64,000 bases of DNA from UBA8401 sp041665525. Lineage in GTDB: Bacteria > Bacteroidota > Ignavibacteria > UBA10030 > UBA8401. This document shows, piece by piece, positions 17,043 through 26,023 of the stretch. Within the stretch, counting starts at the first letter, position 1. Every line of letters starts with the position of its first letter. Made by a program: the position numbers and the translations under genes. Under the pieces are notes generated by a model, which saw only the letters and a list, made by a program, of their open reading frames with translations, was not told the DNA's origin and made no database searches. The stretch lies in the NCBI GenBank assembly GCA_041665525.1, contig JBAYIS010000005.1:62001-126000 (forward strand). The letters run 5' to 3'.

Positions 17043-18779
17043 CTACTTTATCAATAACATAGTCCGCGTTTCATTGAATGCACCTGCGTGGAAAGAATAA
17101 AAATACATTCCGCTGGAAAGGTGTGATGCATCGAAAGCAAACGAATACATTCCTTCCGAAAGCTGCTCATCAACAAGAACCGAAACGACCCTTCCGAGCG
17201 CATCAAATACAGTCACATTTGCATGGGTTGCCTCTGGCAATGAAAAAGTGATTGTTGTTGCTGGATTGAACGGATTGGGGTAATTTTGTGATATGCTGTA
17301 TTGCGTTGGAATTATATCTCCGGATTCACCTCCCCGTTTCTCCAAACCTGCCCCCGATCGTACAGTCACAACAGAACTATAATTACCGGTGTTATTGCCG
17401 ACATCCTTTGCGCGAACTTTATATTCATGCCGTTGCGGCCCAAAACCGGCTCCGAATATCTGTGTGTCGGTATAACTGCTGATAGAACCGCTGATCGATG
17501 ATTTTAATGACCATGCAGTCCATGCTCCGCTTCCAGTATTATCATCTCTTCGCCAGATTTCATATGCGGATGAATTAGCATACACGTCCGGTTCAGGATT
17601 TAGTATCCATGATACACGTGGATAGTTTTCTCCGTTAATATTCACAACGGCAATAGACGGGCTTTGAACTGTTGTTGGTGCGGCATCATATTGGCGGACG
17701 CTCAATTTATCTGAGAACACTTGATCTTCCTGAACAAGAAATAAATCGTTTCCAACGGATGAAATATGGTTTCTATCTCTCCGAATAAGGTTATTTTGGA
17801 CTGTACTCCATGACGATCCATTGAACTTTACATGAGTGCTTGGATTAGTTTCAAAATACCGTTTGTTATAAAACAAGTGGAGATCTCCATTGGCCGTGGT
17901 GAGCAAATGAAGGTTAGGAGAGCTAGAAGAATATTCATCTGCGAGAGTGGTTGTTGAAAAACTCGACGAATTGACCGCACGTATATATTGTCTCACATTA
18001 AAAGTATAGGAGTCTCCAATGTAGTATGATTCCAAAGTGATTACATACACATTGTTACCCCTTACTACTGTCTTATTGTTCTTTACACTTCCACTCGGAA
18101 AATAATCCAAATCAACAGGATCTTCCCATGTGGGAGTAGATTGATTAATGAGAAAATCGCGCGATTTTGCAGTACCGTACAAGCCCTGGTAAGTAATATG
18201 TACTTCATTTGCTGAAACAGCAACGCTAGGATTAACACCGGCATGATTGCTATAGTCACTCACCTCTTTAAAATACTTCCAATTTGGACTTGGTTCCCCA
18301 ACAGGTGCTAAAGCATAATATGCTTCATTAATTCCGGCTGCATATTCAGACCATACAACATGGACTCCTTTGTCATCAGATGTCGCGGACAAACTTCCTA
18401 TTGAATTAGTTCTTGAATATTGTGTTAGAGGAGTTGTCCAACTTGATCCTCCGTCGGTACTTTTTGCAATATAGATATCTGTATTTTTATCGTATATGGC
18501 ATAAATTTTATCATTATGTGTTGTTATCGCAGCATAATTACCAATTCCAGTTGCAATGGTAATATCTGATACCAGTGTTGAACCTGCAGAATTAATTCTA
18601 CCATATTTCAACGTTCCACCTGAATAATACAGAATATGAATACCGAATTTATCTGAAGCAGATGCAATCTTTTGATTACTGCCAATTTGAATGCTTGTTA
18701 CTTCGTCTGTCCAAGATTGCGCAAACACAAATAGTATGTTCACCGCAAAAAGTAAAACCGCGAATAGCTTCTTCATCAT
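17043..18779 (-). CDS. T9SS cargo protein, sialidase/BNR-like propeller with FN3-like region
   Basis: 578 residues with a signal peptide 'MKKLFAVLLFAVNILFVFAQ'. The body contains sialidase/BNR-like motifs ('AKSTDGGSSWTTP') and a beta-propeller pattern, then an FN3-like stretch around 385-470 ('YPRVSWILNPEPDV', 'HEYKVRAKD'). The C-terminus is a T9SS sorting domain ('NYPNPFNPATTITFSLPE', 'LSSGMYFYSF', 'TRTMLLIK'). Surface or secreted localisation is expected. ATG 18779 and ATG 18776 are both served by AAAGGAA. It follows another T9SS cargo gene (18789-20549) by 9 nt, so they are co-transcribed. Confidence 0.88.
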   Translation of the reverse strand: MMKKLFAVLLFAVNILFVFAQSWTDEVTSIQIGSNQKIASASDKFGIHILYYSGGTLKYGRINSAGSTLVSDITIATGIGNYAAITTHNDKIYAIYDKNTDIYIAKSTDGGSSWTTPLTQYSRTNSIGSLSATSDDKGVHVVWSEYAAGINEAYYALAPVGEPSPNWKYFKEVSDYSNHAGVNPSVAVSANEVHITYQGLYGTAKSRDFLINQSTPTWEDPVDLDYFPSGSVKNNKTVVRGNNVYVITLESYYIGDSYTFNVRQYIRAVNSSSFSTTTLADEYSSSSPNLHLLTTANGDLHLFYNKRYFETNPSTHVKFNGSSWSTVQNNLIRRDRNHISSVGNDLFLVQEDQVFSDKLSVRQYDAAPTTVQSPSIAVVNINGENYPRVSWILNPEPDVYANSSAYEIWRRDDNTGSGAWTAWSLKSSISGSISSYTDTQIFGAGFGPQRHEYKVRAKDVGNNTGNYSSVVTVRSGAGLEKRGGESGDIIPTQYSISQNYPNPFNPATTITFSLPEATHANVTVFDALGRVVSVLVDEQLSEGMYSFAFDASHLSSGMYFYSFHAGAFNETRTMLLIK

Positions 18780-18788
18780 AATATTCCT

Positions 18789-20549
18789 TTACTTAATTAA
18801 AATTGCCTTAATAGTTTTTTTCACGCCCTTCATTTCAACCGAGATAAAATAAACACCGGAATTGACAGACTCTCCCTGTATTGTGGTTCCCTTCCAGGGG
18901 ATGGTATGCGTTCCGGCCGGTAAATAGTCATTGATAAGTTCAACAATCTCTTTTCCCAAAGAGTTATATATTTTGATAGTAATATTTTGATTTTGTGGAA
19001 TGCTAAACCTGATGTTTGTTTGATTGTTAAACGGGTTCGGATAATTTTGATATAAATGAAAATCACTGGGTATTTTAGATTGAGTGTGATGTACCGATGT
19101 TGACAGAGATCTTTTAAATACCGTTGTAAATTTTTTTATACCAAATCCCTCGGGATCTAAATCTGTTTCAAGAATTATTTCCATGTTTCCGTCGCCGGTA
19201 AGATCTTCTGCATCGGAAGAGTAAATGACACTGCCCAATCCCGCTGCTGCCAATTCATTAATCTTAATGAACCATAGTTCGAACTTTCCCTGGTCGTTGC
19301 TCTTAAAGATCAGAATCCGCTGTGCAAGATGGACGAAGAGTTCGTCTTTACCGTCGTTATCCATATCCCGCGAATGCATGCCAAACCCGATAAACGAGAA
19401 TAAACCAACAATATCGATTTGATATACTTTTTGATATTGATCATCTCCCGTCGCCTCGAATGCAAAAAGCCTTGTTATAGCAGTGCCGTTAAAGAACGTA
19501 TCACCGCCAAACCAGACCTCAGGCTTACCGTTTTTGTTAAAGTCGTTGGTGACGCATGTTAAGTACAAATTTTTAGTTGGTACCTGGGCGATCAATGTGG
19601 TTGTAAATACATTGTTCCCTTGATACTCATGGGTGTATGCATATCCATTTTGGCTGCCGGTTCCGACATTCAACTTTCCATCACCGTCAAAATCTCCGAA
19701 TGAAAGGCCATGCGTATAGGTTAGGCTTTCACCAGGATCTTTTATTTTGTAATTAAGGATAGTCTTGAACTCTTTCATGATAGTGTCATAACGAGCAACA
19801 ACTGTCGGAATCCCTGAAAATTCTTCATAACTAGAACCGACAACTTTATAAATCATTTCATCCCGGCCATCATCGTCAAGATCGACAAATGAACGAAGTT
19901 GTGCATCCAATCGTGCCAACGTATCAAATTCCGATTGGACAGTGTATGGGAATGAATTCGGAGAAGATTGAGAATAAAGAAAATTACGAATATCCGGATA
20001 AGCACCCTTTTGAATCACAAAATCAACCAAGGCATCACCATCGACATTACCAGCAGCATGTCCTAAGACGAATGAGTCAGGTAAAAAAAATACTTGCTTG
20101 AATAACGTATCACTTCCCACTTCAAACCCAATAACTCCTTCATGGGACCAAGCATCTCCAACAGTATTACGCATTTTATTACCATAGAATTCATTTATCC
20201 CATTGTTGTTAGCATCAAGGATGACATACTTATTTGAAACAGAAAAATCCCCTAAAGGCAATTCAGCCATGAATCGATATTTGTTGTAATATGCCATAGT
20301 ATCAAGATCGGCAAGAGTCAAAATCAAATCACCAGTATCACCAATTGATATTGTTGGTTGCTGTAGATTTTTAATTATTGCTGGGCCATTTCCGTGACGT
20401 AAGAAAATATTGTACTGATCGATAGTGCTTTGAGAAATGCCGTGTTGTCTCAGCAATGAAAGTTCATCGTCGAATTGTTGCAATAGACTTTCTTGACTTA
20501 ATACAACAGAAACATTGAGCAGAATGACTAAAAGGCTTTTCATGGACAT
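18789..20549 (-). CDS. T9SS cargo protein with FG-GAP/VCBS repeats
   Basis: 586 residues. Signal peptide 'MSMKSLLVILLNVSVVLSQ'. Several Ca-binding FG-GAP/VCBS motifs are visible: DLDDDGRDEM, DFDGDGKLNV, DFNKNGKPEV, DMDNDGKDEL, DLTGDGNMEI, consistent with an integrin-like beta-propeller. It ends with a T9SS domain ('NYPNPFNNQTNIRFSIPQ', 'GVKKTIKAILIK'). I use ATG 20549, 8 nt after AAGGAA; an upstream in-frame start at 20606 would place 19 polar residues before the signal peptide. First gene of a two-gene operon. Confidence 0.88.
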   Translation of the reverse strand: MSMKSLLVILLNVSVVLSQESLLQQFDDELSLLRQHGISQSTIDQYNIFLRHGNGPAIIKNLQQPTISIGDTGDLILTLADLDTMAYYNKYRFMAELPLGDFSVSNKYVILDANNNGINEFYGNKMRNTVGDAWSHEGVIGFEVGSDTLFKQVFFLPDSFVLGHAAGNVDGDALVDFVIQKGAYPDIRNFLYSQSSPNSFPYTVQSEFDTLARLDAQLRSFVDLDDDGRDEMIYKVVGSSYEEFSGIPTVVARYDTIMKEFKTILNYKIKDPGESLTYTHGLSFGDFDGDGKLNVGTGSQNGYAYTHEYQGNNVFTTTLIAQVPTKNLYLTCVTNDFNKNGKPEVWFGGDTFFNGTAITRLFAFEATGDDQYQKVYQIDIVGLFSFIGFGMHSRDMDNDGKDELFVHLAQRILIFKSNDQGKFELWFIKINELAAAGLGSVIYSSDAEDLTGDGNMEIILETDLDPEGFGIKKFTTVFKRSLSTSVHHTQSKIPSDFHLYQNYPNPFNNQTNIRFSIPQNQNITIKIYNSLGKEIVELINDYLPAGTHTIPWKGTTIQGESVNSGVYFISVEMKGVKKTIKAILIK

Positions 20550-20998
20550 TGGGTATATTCCTTGATTATTAATTTGGGAAAAGAAATTGTTGATCTTCGA
20601 ATTCACGTAAATCCAGTAAAATACTTCCGTGTATTGGTTCTAATAATTAAAAAATCAGTTTCGCACAACATCCCCCGCAAAAAGTTATGTTTGGAAATAC
20701 ATCGTATTGTTTGATGCTTAATATATGCTGGTGGAATTGCGACAAAAACGGTGTAAAAAGAATCGAGGTGGTTGCCTAATTGTGGTATAATCCGCCGGAG
20801 TAATAATTGCAAGCGGAAGTGAAACTGAAAAATAATACAGAGAATTTCATAACGATGCAAGAACGCACAGTCTGCGGGGGGGGGTACCATCATTATGGAC
20901 TCAATAATCTTCAATTAAAAGAGGTTCACTTTTTTCGTATTCATACCAGTGTAATGCTGCTATGAAAATATTTGTGATGTAATATTATTGTTGGTCAT
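20550..20998. other. intergenic region with a G9 tract
   Basis: No credible gene; a 103-codon minus ORF here lacks a ribosome-binding site and protein-like composition. A G9 run lies at 20876-20884, about 330 nt upstream of the FG-GAP gene start. The region must hold the promoter of the T9SS operon. Confidence 0.5.
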
Positions 20999-21250
20999 TC
21001 ATTTTTTAAATGTTTTAGAAGAGTGTAGAAGAGGTGCTGATAGGTGAAGTAATTGTGCATCGGATGATAGTGGGTAAAAGTGAAACAAAGATGTAAACTC
21101 TTGAATATTGGATAGTGTAAATTTTCGATGCCCGCCCGGCGTCCGTACACACTTCAAGATTCCTTCATCCGTCCACCGTTTTACAGTCGATTTACTCACG
21201 TGGAGCAATTTTGAAACAGTTTCAGTATTGAAGAGAATTTCATTCATCAT
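20999..21250 (-). CDS. MerR/excisionase-type helix-turn-helix protein
   Basis: 83 residues. 'LFNTETVSKLLHVSKSTVKRWTDEGILKCVRTPGGHRKFTLSNI' (read as short motifs) is the MerR/BldC-type winged HTH with the diagnostic 'GGHRKF' wing. There is no effector domain; the C-terminal 30 residues are low-complexity. Its ATG overlaps the stop of the CheY-like gene by 4 nt (ATGA), so the two are translationally coupled. Likely a DNA-binding partner in the same regulatory unit; target unknown. Confidence 0.8.
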   Translation of the reverse strand: MMNEILFNTETVSKLLHVSKSTVKRWTDEGILKCVRTPGGHRKFTLSNIQEFTSLFHFYPLSSDAQLLHLSAPLLHSSKTFKK

Positions 21251-21675
21251 ATCGTTTCCTGTCCTCCCCGGTTTTCCAACAACTCCCGAAGTGTTTCCAG
21301 CAGTTTTTCCGTCAGGAATGGTTTTCGCAAAAATTCAATCTTTCCTGGAATGAGATTTGTCGGCATATCTTCCTCCATAATCGAACCGCTGATAATCAAT
21401 ATCTTGATCCCGGGCTTTAAAGATAAGAAGGTTTGCACCGCTGCATTCCCCCCTAATTTGGGCATATTCAGGTCACAAATAATTGCATCAATTTTCTCCC
21501 TATTTTTCTCGAATTGGCGGATTCCATCCAGGCCGTCGCGGGCAATTATCACAACGTATCCGGCCATTTCCAGCAATATCTTGGTAACTTCCACAAATGA
21601 ATCTTCATCATCGATGATCAGTAGTGTCTCACCGTTCCCTTTGAATGGATCGGTGAGTTCGTCCGGTGTTTTCAT
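21247..21675 (-). CDS. CheY-like stand-alone receiver domain
   Basis: 142 residues forming one receiver domain: acidic pocket D22/D23, phospho-acceptor D68 ('ICDLNMP'), S96 and K118 ('LRKPF'). No output domain is fused; the downstream coupled HTH protein may provide it. ATG 21675 is preferred (AAAGGAAA just upstream); a GTG at 21693 is possible. No histidine kinase is encoded nearby. Confidence 0.85.
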   Translation of the reverse strand: MKTPDELTDPFKGNGETLLIIDDEDSFVEVTKILLEMAGYVVIIARDGLDGIRQFEKNREKIDAIICDLNMPKLGGNAAVQTFLSLKPGIKILIISGSIMEEDMPTNLIPGKIEFLRKPFLTEKLLETLRELLENRGGQETI

Positions 21676-21755
21676 GATTTCCTTTGTTTTCACTCTTTTT
21701 CAGGAAGAAATAGGTCTTCTTGGTTTCCCTTTGTAAGTTTTTTTTTTACCTTAAA

Positions 21756-21899
21756 TCAATTGACTGGTGGGGGTGGAATTTGTCCAATCGGTTCCGCACA
21801 AATCGGTGCTTCGGTAGTGGTATCAACGGATAATGAAGTGGTTTCAACGGCATACCCAAGGGTTAATGCCAGGTACAAGGTTGTAAGAATTGTTGTCAT
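21756..21899 (-). CDS. 47-residue putative secreted peptide
   Basis: A short ORF with a strong AAGGAG 7 nt before its ATG. The peptide starts 'MTTILTTLYLALTLGYAV', a short hydrophobic signal-like segment, continues with a Thr/Ser-rich part and ends 'CAEPIGQIPPPPVN' with a single Cys and a Pro4 run. Not recognised. It is divergent from the CHAT gene, and the promoter region between them carries copy 1 of the 38-bp element. Could be a secreted peptide signal, a small envelope protein or a chance ORF; the good ribosome-binding site argues for translation. Confidence 0.5.
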   Translation of the reverse strand: MTTILTTLYLALTLGYAVETTSLSVDTTTEAPICAEPIGQIPPPPVN

Positions 21900-21961
21900 A
21901 TAAGCTCCTTTTATAATGAATTTTTTTGATAATACGCGTGACGCTGATTTGTCCTTGTACG

Positions 21962-21999
21962 TACATATATCCGAAAAATTTCCAAATTGGAGCCTCAGG
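21962..21999. promoter_or_regulatory. 38-bp conserved element, copy 1
   Basis: TACATATATCCG-N10-AAATTGGAGCCT plus flank, in the divergent region between the small peptide gene (minus) and the CHAT gene (plus, start 33 nt downstream). It is 30/38 identical without gaps to copy 2 at 27274-27311. Candidate sigma or regulator binding site; could also be a dispersed repeat. Confidence 0.6.
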
Positions 22000-22031
22000 G
22001 GAAAAATATTTTAACTTTTTTTTAGGCAATA

Positions 22032-25000
22032 ATGACGGTCAATGCTTCGAAATTCTTCTGTTTTTGCGCTATTCTGGTTTTGATCAGTTCCAGCAGTGCT
22101 ATATCTGCCGGTGATCGGAAAAAATTAGCGGAAGCGGATAGCCTGATACGACAAGCAGACCGTTGTTTTCAACGGTTAGAATATGACAGCGCACTTTTTT
22201 CATATCGCAGTGCTTCCAATCTGATCCAACAAGAAAAATCCCTTTCCTACTTACAATCCCAGATCGGTATATCGAATATCCTGTTACGTAAAGGTGATTT
22301 CGAAAATGCAATAATACTGCTGCAAAACGCGGAATCGATTGTCCTAGAAAAACAGTATTCACAATCTGCCGAAGCCGGCACCATCGATATGCTGTTGGGA
22401 TTTTGTTTTCTGGTCAATGAACGGTTTGATACGGCGGAAACGTACTGTACCCGCGGACTTGCAACATTGATAGCGAATTATGGTGAACAGAGTGAAAAGA
22501 CAGCATCCGCATATTATACATGTGGTGCCGTTCAAAAAGCGAAAGGAAACTACGATGCAGGAATCTCGTACTTTGAGCGCGCGCTCGCAATCCAACAATC
22601 ACTGCAGTATATATCCAAATTGTCAATTGGAAATACTTTGCTGTTTCTTGGGATGATCCATGATGATAAGAATAAATTTGACGATGCAATTCACTACTAC
22701 CATAAGGCGGACTCACTCTTTGCTCTTGTCGGGAGCAGCGGTACAATGAGCGCAGCATCGTGTAATTTGAACACGATGTCTTCATACAACAATAAAGGTG
22801 ATTATCGGAATGCTTTAGTGTACGGTAAAAAGGCGTTGGCGATTTTAGAGTCAGCGAATTTGCAGGAACACGCAAATATGGCAAGCACCTTGTCCAAACT
22901 CGGCGAAGTGTATGCGAATCTTGGTGATTACAACAATGCGGTAGAATATTTTTCTCGGGCGCTCACCATATTTTCTACGAAATATCCTCAAAAAAAATCT
23001 GCTATCGGCGCGGTGTATCAGCGGTTGGGCGACATCTATTGGAAGATCGGTGAAAAACAGAAAGCGATACAGCAGTGCGAACTGGGGATGCGGTTGTACG
23101 AAGAAGCCTACGGCGAATATCATCCGCAGGCGGGATTTATGTATGAAGTACTTGCAGGTGTCTATTCGAATGCGGGACGCTATGATGACGCTGTCCGCTT
23201 TTATCATAAAGCGCTGGTTGCTCGTCAACGTGTCACGGATGTCGCCGCACGGAACGATATCGCAATGTTGCATGTATCGCTTGCGCATGCATGGTTACAG
23301 AAACATCAGCGTGATTCGGCCTTCGCCGAATTGCAGCGGGCAGCTTCAATTGAGAACACATCGTCCGAAAAAAATATCCTATTACTGGGACTTCTTCAAC
23401 AACAGTACGGCGATTATTATGAACAGCAAGGCAACTATTCTCGTGCATTGCTTTCCTACAACATTGCTCTTAAAACATTGTCGCAGGATGATCGGTACGA
23501 TGGAGAACAGAGAATTCCTTCCTTCGAGGGCAGCGTCAATAAGAAAGAATTATTATCTGTGCTATTGAACAAGGCCGGAGTTCTTGAAAAGATCTCTCGG
23601 AACAAGAAAGACCACAGTGCACTGCAGGCATCATTAGCGCACTATCAATCGGCGATGGATCTCCTGGACGATATCCGGAAGCATCTTTCATCCGACGCGT
23701 CGAAATTTTATGTCGCAGAGACCGGATCACAGATCTACCGGAACGGATGCCGCGTTGCATTAGTACTGTATAAAAAGACGAAAGATCGCGGGTATCTCGA
23801 ACAGGCCTTCCTTGCTTCCGACCGCAGTAAAGGAAATGCCCTGATGGAACGACTATTCGACAACGAAGCGAAAGCCATCGGCGGTATACCGGATTCGCTG
23901 TTGGCCTATGAACAGGATTTGCTTAATATCGAGGCAAAGTCCGAATCACGAATGGCGCGACTGGTGAATGGTAAGGAAAAAAGGGAAGATCCGGAATTTG
24001 CCAAAATTCATGCGGAATATTTTTCTGCACGTCAACGGCACCAGGATTTGGTGGGATTGCTGGAACAATCCTATCCAAAGTATTTTGGATTGAAATATGG
24101 GAGGTATACACTTTCTCTTCCGCAGTTGCAACAGAAACTTGATCCGAACACCGTCATCGCGGAGTATATGATCGATAATGATTCGATCTATCTTTTTGCG
24201 GTGACGAAAAATTCTTTGTCTGTGAAAATACTCCGCAATACTGCGCGTATTAAGGAGTTGACAAAACAATTTTCCGCATCCTTAAAGACCTATGATACGG
24301 AAATGTTTTTCCGGACCGGCTACGATTTATACAATTCGGTACTCCAACCGATCGCAGCGGTGATCGGCCGCTCGTCGGACCTGCGCATCATACCGGATGG
24401 ATTCCTGTATCACATTCCATTTGAATCGTTGCCGACAATGAGCTACAACGGCAGTGCATTCGATTTTTCAACTGCATCGTATGTTATTTCGAATCACGAA
24501 GTGACATACTCATATTCCACCGCGTTTGATTTGAAATTAAACGCTGGAACGGACAGAAAGTCCGCTGGACCGCAAAGCTTCATCGGTTTTGCGCCTGTGT
24601 TTAAGGATACGGGAAAGAACAGTGATTTTTTTGCCAACCGCTCGTTTGCAGAACGGAGCGGCATGTCCGATGTCCGTTCCATCACACTGGACGGGAAAAC
24701 ATTCAACGAATTAAAATATTCGGATGAGGAGATCACATCCATTGGAACAACCTTCCGGCAGCATGCGCTTTCCGCGGCGAGCTATTTGAATGAAGAAGCA
24801 ACGGAAGAGAATTTCAAAACGTACGCTCCGTTATACGACATTGTTCATGTGGCAACCCACGGTTTCATCAATGAAAAGGATCCGAAACATTCGGCGGTGA
24901 TATTCTCTCAGCCCGGACCAACGACCGCAGGGGAGGACGGGATTCTGCATCTGCATGAAACATTCAATCTGAATCTGAAAGCGAAACTGGTAGTGCTGAG

Positions 25001-25274
25001 CAGTTGTGAAAGCGGTATCGGTACTTTGGTGGACGGCGAAGGAATGATGGCCCTTTCGCGCGGTTTATTCTATGCCGGAGCAAAGAACATCATCGTTTCA
25101 TTATGGAAGGTCTCCGACCGGCAGACCTATGTGCTGATGGATGAATTCTATAAGAATCTCGCATCCGGAAGCACGTACGCTGCTTCCCTGCGTGCTGCGA
25201 AACTCTCCATGATTCGTTCGAAGGATTCCGCATTCCCCGGCAAGTGGAGCGGATTCGTGCTGATCGGTCAATAG
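22032..25274 (+). CDS. exported TPR-CHAT caspase-like protease
   Basis: 1080 residues. The N-terminus has a signal peptide ('FFCFCAILVLISSSSAISA'). Residues about 30-480 are a row of tetratricopeptide repeats ('GNYDAGISYFERALAIQ', 'GDYRNALVYGKKALAI', 'GDYNNAVEYFSRALTI', 'GRYDDAVRFYHKALVA'). The C-terminal third is a CHAT peptidase domain (clan CD) with catalytic His943 in 'VHVATHG' and Cys992 in 'LSSCESG', both present, followed by 'GEGMMALSRGLFYAGAKNIIVSLWKV' in two runs. It is probably active, and the signal peptide places it outside the cytoplasm. It ends 1 nt from the stop of the convergent anti-sigma-like gene. The TPRs probably recognise a partner protein. Confidence 0.9.
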   Translation: MTVNASKFFCFCAILVLISSSSAISAGDRKKLAEADSLIRQADRCFQRLEYDSALFSYRSASNLIQQEKSLSYLQSQIGISNILLRKGDFENAIILLQNAESIVLEKQYSQSAEAGTIDMLLGFCFLVNERFDTAETYCTRGLATLIANYGEQSEKTASAYYTCGAVQKAKGNYDAGISYFERALAIQQSLQYISKLSIGNTLLFLGMIHDDKNKFDDAIHYYHKADSLFALVGSSGTMSAASCNLNTMSSYNNKGDYRNALVYGKKALAILESANLQEHANMASTLSKLGEVYANLGDYNNAVEYFSRALTIFSTKYPQKKSAIGAVYQRLGDIYWKIGEKQKAIQQCELGMRLYEEAYGEYHPQAGFMYEVLAGVYSNAGRYDDAVRFYHKALVARQRVTDVAARNDIAMLHVSLAHAWLQKHQRDSAFAELQRAASIENTSSEKNILLLGLLQQQYGDYYEQQGNYSRALLSYNIALKTLSQDDRYDGEQRIPSFEGSVNKKELLSVLLNKAGVLEKISRNKKDHSALQASLAHYQSAMDLLDDIRKHLSSDASKFYVAETGSQIYRNGCRVALVLYKKTKDRGYLEQAFLASDRSKGNALMERLFDNEAKAIGGIPDSLLAYEQDLLNIEAKSESRMARLVNGKEKREDPEFAKIHAEYFSARQRHQDLVGLLEQSYPKYFGLKYGRYTLSLPQLQQKLDPNTVIAEYMIDNDSIYLFAVTKNSLSVKILRNTARIKELTKQFSASLKTYDTEMFFRTGYDLYNSVLQPIAAVIGRSSDLRIIPDGFLYHIPFESLPTMSYNGSAFDFSTASYVISNHEVTYSYSTAFDLKLNAGTDRKSAGPQSFIGFAPVFKDTGKNSDFFANRSFAERSGMSDVRSITLDGKTFNELKYSDEEITSIGTTFRQHALSAASYLNEEATEENFKTYAPLYDIVHVATHGFINEKDPKHSAVIFSQPGPTTAGEDGILHLHETFNLNLKAKLVVLSSCESGIGTLVDGEGMMALSRGLFYAGAKNIIVSLWKVSDRQTYVLMDEFYKNLASGSTYAASLRAAKLSMIRSKDSAFPGKWSGFVLIGQ

Positions 25275-25275
25275 C

Positions 25276-26007
25276 CTACTTGACAAAAAATTTCCCCACG
25301 AACAGCAGATCATCGTTCGCCTCCAGTTTCCAATAGTACAATCCCGGTGCAAATGGTTTTGCCGTGACGAATGAATTTGCGTTCACTATTGATGTCAACA
25401 CCGTCACCTCTTTATTCGAAAGGACTTTAATCTTCACCGGTGCTCCGTACGATTTCCAACGGAATGTGATGGGAGGGGCGACGATCGCCCCGATCTCCGG
25501 TGAAATAACTGTGATCGCTTCGGAGCGGAATTCACTTTGTACCAGATCATCCAAATTGGGAGACGGGGTAAAATTCATCGCATACTGATCACTCGTTGTT
25601 TTTGGAGAAGGTTTTTCAATCTCCTCAGCCAGAGTATCGGCAGGCAATGAATACCGGGCTGTTTCCGGCATACCATTCTTCTCATAAGAGGAGAGATAAT
25701 AATAGAGTGTTCCGCCGAATATTCCGAAAAGGAAAAGCGCGGCGACACGATAGAAAGTGAATAACCGTTGTGGTTCCTTCGCTGACGCGTCCAGTGTAGG
25801 ATGCTTCATCGTCCGGTCGATCCGGACTTCCTGCATGATCTCACACATTTCCAGCACTTGTGCCGCACATTCGGTACACTGCTCTACATGGTCCAAGATC
25901 TCGGTCGGAAGATCATCTGCCCGGTCCAGCAGTACAGAATCGACATACAATGCAATACCGGATTCATTCAGGTGATGTGTGTTGGTGAAGAACGTCTGTT
26001 CTGTCAT
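25276..26007 (-). CDS. membrane anti-sigma-like protein with zinc finger
   Basis: 243 residues. The cytoplasmic N-terminus carries H40-x3-C44-x2-C47 ('HVEQCTEC'), a zf-HC2/ZAS-type anti-sigma motif. One membrane helix lies at about 86-104 ('YRVAALFLFGIFGGTLYYYL'). The extracytoplasmic part ends in an Ig/FN3-like domain ('PPITFRWKSYGAPVKIKVL', 'APGLYYWKLEA'). ATG 26007 is chosen over TTG 26049. It follows the sigma-like gene by 16 nt, the standard sigma/anti-sigma order. Its periplasmic part would face the exported CHAT protease encoded next door; cleavage of one by the other is a hypothesis. Confidence 0.7.
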   Translation of the reverse strand: MTEQTFFTNTHHLNESGIALYVDSVLLDRADDLPTEILDHVEQCTECAAQVLEMCEIMQEVRIDRTMKHPTLDASAKEPQRLFTFYRVAALFLFGIFGGTLYYYLSSYEKNGMPETARYSLPADTLAEEIEKPSPKTTSDQYAMNFTPSPNLDDLVQSEFRSEAITVISPEIGAIVAPPITFRWKSYGAPVKIKVLSNKEVTVLTSIVNANSFVTAKPFAPGLYYWKLEANDDLLFVGKFFVK

Positions 26008-26023
26008 GATGTGACCTGTGCTG

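Noticed and set aside
20603..20914. 103-codon minus-strand ORF upstream of the FG-GAP gene
   Set aside because: No ribosome-binding site, atypical composition and a G9 run at its start; it occupies the promoter region of the T9SS operon.
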